This document shows positions 5,150-8,735 of a stretch of DNA of 8,735 nt, piece after piece. Numbering within the stretch: position 1 is the stretch's first letter; the number at the start of each line of letters is the position of its first letter. The translations under genes were made by a program, and so were the position numbers. A model generated the notes under the pieces. It saw nothing but the letters and a program-made list of their open reading frames with translations. It did not search any database and was not told the origin of the DNA. The DNA is from Acidobacteriota bacterium. GTDB taxonomy: Bacteria > Acidobacteriota > Blastocatellia > Pyrinomonadales > Pyrinomonadaceae. The stretch is from contig JAHEEZ010000149.1 of the NCBI GenBank assembly GCA_024640445.1, forward strand, positions 1-8,735, given 5' to 3'.

Positions 5150-7897
5150 ATGGCCGTAAGGAAGAATATAAGGGTTTACGACCTGGCGCGTGAACTGAAG
5201 CAGGACACCAAACGCATCCTTGAGGACCTTCGAAGGGAAGGAGCGGATGTAAGTGTGCCCTCGAACTCCGTTTCGAAGGAAATCGCTGACAAGGTCAGGA
5301 CCAAGTATTTTCCGAAGGTCGAGCAGGCTCCGAAGCGTGCGATCAAAGTCATCAAGCGGAAGAAGGTAGCCAAAGCGGCGCCCGAAGCAGAAGAGACGGC
5401 AGAAGAGGCGGCTCCTGCCGAAGAAGTTCCGGCGGCCGAAGAACCTTCGGTAGCGGAAGAGGTTAAGGAGAAACCGAAGAGCAAGGTCGTCAAACTCCGA
5501 AAAGCGACGAAGGCGGAAGAGCCCGTGGCTGAACCGGAGGCAGAACCGGAAGCGGAGAAGGAAGTAGAGGAAGAGAAGCCCGCGAAACGCGTGCTGAAGG
5601 TCTCCAAAAAGGCAGTTATTGAAAAGGCGGCCGAGGAAGCGGAAGCGGTCCAGGCGAAGGAAGCGAAAGAAGAAGCCGTTCAGGCGGAAGAGGAAGAAGA
5701 AGAAAAGGAAGCTCCGAAATCGGGCCGCCAGATAACCAAGCTCAAGCTGACCAAGAAAGCGCTTGAGGCAGGTGTGAAGCCGGGCGAACGCATCGTTACC
5801 GCGAAGCCGACGGCGGAAGAACTTCAGACCGAAAGGACAAAGGGACACAAACCGGAGAAGAAAGCTGTTAAGGGCCGCAAACGCGAGCTGAGGGGAACTC
5901 CCGGCGAAACTGCGACACCGAAGACGGTTTACACTCCGCCGCCGAGCCACAATCGACGTCCCGGAAGGGGCGGCAGAAAGGGAGGCCGGCGTTTTGACGA
6001 CAGGACGAGGTTCCAGGACAGTGATGTTGACGCGCCGCGCAAGCGTTCGATCGAAGAGCGAATCCTGGATCAGGTAGGCTCCGCGGAGAGCGACAAGAAG
6101 AAAGTGGTCCGTCTTACTGAGGGAGCCACGATTCGGGAATTTGCGGAAGGGCTTGGGGTCACGCCGCGCGACATTGTCCAGCTGCTCGTCACAAAAGGGA
6201 TCTTTGCGACGCTGAACCAGCCCATCTCAGAAGACATCGCGTTCGAGCTTGCAGAAAAATTCAACTGTGAGGTCAGCTTTGTTCCGTTCGAAGAAATGGT
6301 CATCGAACAGGAGTTCGAGGAACTGATCGCTGCCGACTCAGATGACGATGAAGGACCCAGAGCTCCTGTTGTTACGGTGATGGGCCACGTCGATCACGGT
6401 AAGACATCTTTGCTTGATGCCATCCGTTCCGCGAATGTCGCGGAAGCTGAGGCGGGCGGAATTACACAGCATATCGGTGCGTACAGTGTATTCGTGTCGA
6501 ACCCGGACAATCCAGAAGAGAAGCGCAGAGTTGTCTTCCTCGACACGCCGGGCCACGAAGCGTTCACGATGATGCGTGCCCGTGGTGCGAAGGCGACTGA
6601 CGTGGTAATTCTTGTGGTTGCCGCGGATGACGGTGTAATGCCGCAGACCATTGAAGCCATCGACCACTCGAAGGCTGCAGGCGTGCCTATCATCGTCGCG
6701 ATCAACAAGATCGACAAGCCGGGTGCGAGTCCCGATAAGGTCAAGACCGAGCTCGCCGGGCAGGGCCTCAATCCGGTTGACTGGGGCGGCGACATTGAAA
6801 TGGTCCAGGTCTCAGCGAAGAAGCACGAGAATCTTGAAACGCTTCTCGAAACAGTCCTCCTTCAGGCCGACATCATGGAATTGAAGGCCAGCCCGACCAG
6901 AAGGGCTTCTGGTGTCGTGCTTGAGGCGAAACTTGACAAGGGCCGCGGCGCGGTCGGAACCATACTTGTTCAGCAGGGAACCCTCCACGTGGGCGATCCG
7001 TTCATCGTCGGGCAGTACTACGGAAAGGTCCGTGCGATGTTCTCCGACAGGGGAGAAAGGGTGGACGAGGTCGAGCCGTCGACGCCGGTCGAGGTCCTGG
7101 GTCTTCAGGGAGTGCCACAGGCTGGTGATATTTTCCAGGCGGTTTCGGACATCGACAAGGCACAGACGATCGCGAATCAGAGGCAGCAGCAGGCGCGCCA
7201 GATCGCGATGATGAAGACTACAAAACGCGGTATCGAGTCGCTCGGCCTGGCGGACGTCAAGGAACTGCTTGTCGTCGTCAAGGCGGACGTCCAGGGATCC
7301 GTCGAGGTGCTGAAGGCAACGCTCGAGAAGCTTTCGACCGAGAAGGTCAAGGTTCGCGTGATCCGGTCAGGAGTTGGAGCGATAACCGAATCTGATGTGC
7401 TTCTCGCATCGGCGACTCAGGCTGAGGCGGACGCGTCGGCGGTAGTCATCATAGGCTTTAATGTCAGGCCCGGCGTTCGCGCCGTGGAGACCGCGAAGCA
7501 GGATGATGTCGATATTCGCCTGCATTCGATCATTTACAAGGTCGAGGAAGAGATAACGGCGGCGATGATCGGAATGCTCGACGCGATCGAGAAAGAGGTC
7601 ATCCTCGGAAAGGCTCAGGTCCTGGAAACATACAAGGTCTCCAGGGTCGGCACCATCGCCGGTTGTCGGGTCATTGACGGCTTGATCAAGCGTCAGGCAA
7701 AGGCGCGGCTCATCCGTGACGGCGTAGTGATATGGAGCGGCGACATCGCATCGCTCAAGCGCTTCAAGGACGACACGAACGAGGTCAAATTGGGCTATGA
7801 GTGCGGCCTCAGCCTGGTCAACTTCAACGACATCAAGGTGGACGATGAGATCGAGGCGTTCATCATTGAGGAGATCGCTCCGACGGAGCTGGATTAG
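5150..7897 (+). CDS. infB: Translation initiation factor IF-2
   Basis: IF2 is the GTPase that brings fMet-tRNA to the 30S subunit and drives subunit joining. The 915-residue product begins with an IF2_N fold (KNIRVYDLARELKQDTKRIL, about 6–55), then a long Lys/Glu/Ala-rich linker (about 60–300, ending in a Gly/Arg-rich stretch). A second IF2_N-like domain lies near 315–385 (IREFAEGLGVTPRDIVQLLV). The G domain has all motifs: G1 GHVDHGKT (412–419), G2 around Thr439, G3 DTPGH (465–469, His469), G4 NKID (519–522) and G5 SAK (555–557). The C-terminal domains follow, with VVKADVQGSVEVL (708–720) and the fMet-tRNA-binding C2 domain (GTIAGCRVIDGLIKR near 834–848). The length is toward the upper end for bacteria, owing to the linker. 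ATG 5150 fits the family N-terminus, although the preceding ribosome-binding site is weak. A later internal start, known for E. coli IF2, was not assessed. It is followed by rbfA after 33 bp. Confidence 0.98.
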   Translation: MAVRKNIRVYDLARELKQDTKRILEDLRREGADVSVPSNSVSKEIADKVRTKYFPKVEQAPKRAIKVIKRKKVAKAAPEAEETAEEAAPAEEVPAAEEPSVAEEVKEKPKSKVVKLRKATKAEEPVAEPEAEPEAEKEVEEEKPAKRVLKVSKKAVIEKAAEEAEAVQAKEAKEEAVQAEEEEEEKEAPKSGRQITKLKLTKKALEAGVKPGERIVTAKPTAEELQTERTKGHKPEKKAVKGRKRELRGTPGETATPKTVYTPPPSHNRRPGRGGRKGGRRFDDRTRFQDSDVDAPRKRSIEERILDQVGSAESDKKKVVRLTEGATIREFAEGLGVTPRDIVQLLVTKGIFATLNQPISEDIAFELAEKFNCEVSFVPFEEMVIEQEFEELIAADSDDDEGPRAPVVTVMGHVDHGKTSLLDAIRSANVAEAEAGGITQHIGAYSVFVSNPDNPEEKRRVVFLDTPGHEAFTMMRARGAKATDVVILVVAADDGVMPQTIEAIDHSKAAGVPIIVAINKIDKPGASPDKVKTELAGQGLNPVDWGGDIEMVQVSAKKHENLETLLETVLLQADIMELKASPTRRASGVVLEAKLDKGRGAVGTILVQQGTLHVGDPFIVGQYYGKVRAMFSDRGERVDEVEPSTPVEVLGLQGVPQAGDIFQAVSDIDKAQTIANQRQQQARQIAMMKTTKRGIESLGLADVKELLVVVKADVQGSVEVLKATLEKLSTEKVKVRVIRSGVGAITESDVLLASATQAEADASAVVIIGFNVRPGVRAVETAKQDDVDIRLHSIIYKVEEEITAAMIGMLDAIEKEVILGKAQVLETYKVSRVGTIAGCRVIDGLIKRQAKARLIRDGVVIWSGDIASLKRFKDDTNEVKLGYECGLSLVNFNDIKVDDEIEAFIIEEIAPTELD

Positions 7898-7930
7898 GTC
7901 AGACACCGCTGAGAGGCGGAGATTTTTGAT

Positions 7931-8302
7931 ATGCGGCGTCCGGAAAGAATGGCTGAAGCCCTGCGCGAAGAGGTCGCGGAGATCGTGGGTTACGAGCTTG
8001 AGGACCCGCGGCTTGTAGCCGTAACGGTAACGGACGTGAGGGTTTCCGACGATCTGCGCGATGCAAGGGTGTTCGTGCTGGTTGAAGGCGACGAAAAAGA
8101 GAAGAAGGAAGCCTTGACGGCGTTGAACAATGCCTCGAACTTCGTTAGAAGGCAGGTCGCTCTGAATCTCGACCTTCATCACGCGCCTCACCTGTATTTC
8201 GCGCGGGATACCGTAGAGGAAAACGCTTCGCGGATCGAATCGCTCCTCGGGGAGATCGATATTGCGGAAGAAGAAACACCCATTGATAAATTCAAGGACT
8301 AA
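7931..8302 (+). CDS. rbfA: 30S ribosome-binding factor RbfA
   Basis: RbfA binds the immature 30S subunit near the 5' end of 16S rRNA, assists its late maturation and is important in the cold in E. coli. The 123-residue product is the usual size. It shows the start MRRPERMAEALREEVAEIV, the central DPRLVAVTVTDVRVSDDLRDA (25–45), the kinked-helix region NNASNFVRRQVALNLDLHHAP (66–86), then LYFARDT (88–94) and IESLL (102–106), which together match the KH-like RbfA fold. The ATG has a good GGAG 9 bases upstream. The stop is TAA followed at once by an in-frame TAG. The short acidic C-terminus after residue 108 is likely disordered. It is 33 bp after infB and 47 bp before the next gene, the standard infB–rbfA order. 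Confidence 0.96.
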   Translation: MRRPERMAEALREEVAEIVGYELEDPRLVAVTVTDVRVSDDLRDARVFVLVEGDEKEKKEALTALNNASNFVRRQVALNLDLHHAPHLYFARDTVEENASRIESLLGEIDIAEEETPIDKFKD

Positions 8303-8306
8303 TAGT

Positions 8307-8337
8307 GCCGCGGCGCGGCGTGTAAGCTGAAGCGCCG
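8307..8337 (+). other. Alternative GC-rich hairpins in the rbfA–nrnA gap
   Basis: GCCGC (8307–8311) can pair with GCGGC (8315–8319) over a 3-base loop. Alternatively CGGCGC (8311–8316) can pair with GCGCCG (8332–8337). The two are mutually exclusive, and the second would partly cover the CGGGA (8336–8340) ribosome-binding site of the next gene. There is no T-tract, so this is not a terminator. In GC-rich sequence this may be chance. Confidence 0.25.
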
Positions 8338-8349
8338 GGACGCTTTGTG

Positions 8350-8735
8350 ATGTTAAGCCAAGTAGTAGAGTTAATTGAAAACAAGGATAATTTTGCCATT
8401 ACGACCCACGTAAGGCCGGACGGCGACGGAGTCGGATCGTCGCTGGGACTTTGCTGGCTCCTTAGGTCTCTTGGAAAAGAAGCCGAGGTGATCGTCAGGG
8501 ATCACGTGCCGCCCTCTTACAGACAACTCCCCGGTGCGGACGAGATCAGGCAGGTATCCGAGATCGACAGGGAATATGACGCGATCTTTGTGATCGAATG
8601 CTCGGACATAGACCGGCCCGGTATCAGGAAGCTTGACGAGCAGTTCACAGTCAACATCGATCATCACGCCACCTGCGAACAATTTGGAACGATCAACTGG
8701 ATAGACGCAACCGCTTCCGCGGTCGGCGAAATGAT
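8350..8735 (+). CDS. DHH-family phosphoesterase, NrnA-like (nanoRNase / pAp phosphatase), 3' partial
   Basis: The gene is cut by the right edge; 128 codons are visible from ATG 8350, with an in-frame GTG directly before it at 8347 as an alternative start. CGGGA at 8336–8340 is a fair ribosome-binding site. NrnA-type enzymes are Mn-dependent and degrade 2–5-nucleotide RNAs and pAp (3'-phosphoadenosine 5'-phosphate) in the cytoplasm. Visible motifs are TTHVRPDGDGVGS (18–30, with His20, Asp24 and Asp26 as metal ligands), VIECSDIDRPG (81–91), and the defining DHH at 104–106 in VNIDHHAT. In the second motif Glu83 stands where many relatives have Asp. The C-terminal DHHA1 domain that binds substrate is outside the window. 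Its place after rbfA, often before truB, fits nrnA in many genomes. Other DHH proteins cannot be fully excluded from this half alone. Confidence 0.88.
   Translation, partial: MLSQVVELIENKDNFAITTHVRPDGDGVGSSLGLCWLLRSLGKEAEVIVRDHVPPSYRQLPGADEIRQVSEIDREYDAIFVIECSDIDRPGIRKLDEQFTVNIDHHATCEQFGTINWIDATASAVGEM

Noticed and set aside
4724..5427. 14-bp direct repeat CCTGCCGAAGAAGT in nusA (4724–4737) and infB (5414–5427)
   Set aside because: Both encode Pro-Ala-Glu-Glu-Val in Glu/Ala-rich low-complexity sequence, so shared codon choice explains the match better than a recombination site or mobile element.
4168..5950. Long minus-strand open frames opposite the nusA tail and the infB linker (324 and 288 residues)
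   Set aside because: They lie opposite GAA/GAG/GCG-rich codons, which read as Ser/Phe/Leu/Arg-rich low-complexity on the other strand. They have no ribosome-binding site or family motif, and the + strand genes are certain.
7906..7919. CCGC/GCGG mini-stem over the rbfA ribosome-binding region
   Set aside because: Only 4 bp in GC-rich sequence; likely chance.
7367..8191. 274-residue minus-strand frame across infB and rbfA
   Set aside because: It is opposite two certain genes and spans their boundary, with no recognisable domain.

Overview
This window looks like ordinary bacterial chromosome. Its core is the conserved transcription/translation operon rimP–nusA–infB–rbfA–nrnA-like, from about base 2738 to the right edge. 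Every gene reads on the + strand. The sequence is GC-moderate to GC-rich, with many GTC/GAC/GGC codons and frequent Arg/Glu/Lys-rich stretches. The lineage cannot be proven from the sequence alone. My best guess is Acidobacteriota (possibly a Blastocatellia-like member), based on gene order, protein style and the nearby glycogen-binding-domain esterase and ROK kinase. Treat that as a low-to-moderate-confidence inference.

The left part (1–2729) has three genes. A partial esterase of the Fes/EsteraseD alpha/beta-hydrolase type carries an AMPK-beta/CBM48-like domain in front of the catalytic domain, and its start lies off the left edge. After about 170 bp without a gene but with two inverted repeats comes a complete ROK-family sugar kinase with an intact zinc motif. 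Thirty-three bp later follows a 135-residue protein that I cannot name, with a winged-helix-like N-terminal half and a long C-terminal amphipathic helix.

The middle gap (2730–2844) holds a plausible sigma70-type promoter. It is followed by a GNRA-capped mini-hairpin and a strong terminator-like hairpin with a T-rich tract ending 16 bases before the rimP GTG. This is either the end of the upstream transcript or an attenuator in the leader of the rimP operon.

The right part (2845–8735) encodes RimP (30S maturation), NusA (elongation/termination factor with a long acidic tail), IF2 (initiation GTPase with a long charged linker), RbfA (30S cold-shock/maturation factor) and the first 128 codons of a DHH-family nanoRNase/pAp phosphatase. 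Gaps between genes are 28–84 bp, consistent with one operon. The operon joins transcription elongation, ribosome small-subunit maturation, translation initiation and RNA recycling. The ylxR and ylxQ (L7Ae-like) genes often found between nusA and infB are missing here. I see no mobile element, CRISPR array, tRNA or rRNA, and no clear sign of a novel defence or biosynthetic system. The points most worth a second look are the rimP leader, the unnamed 135-residue protein and the empty nusA–infB gap.
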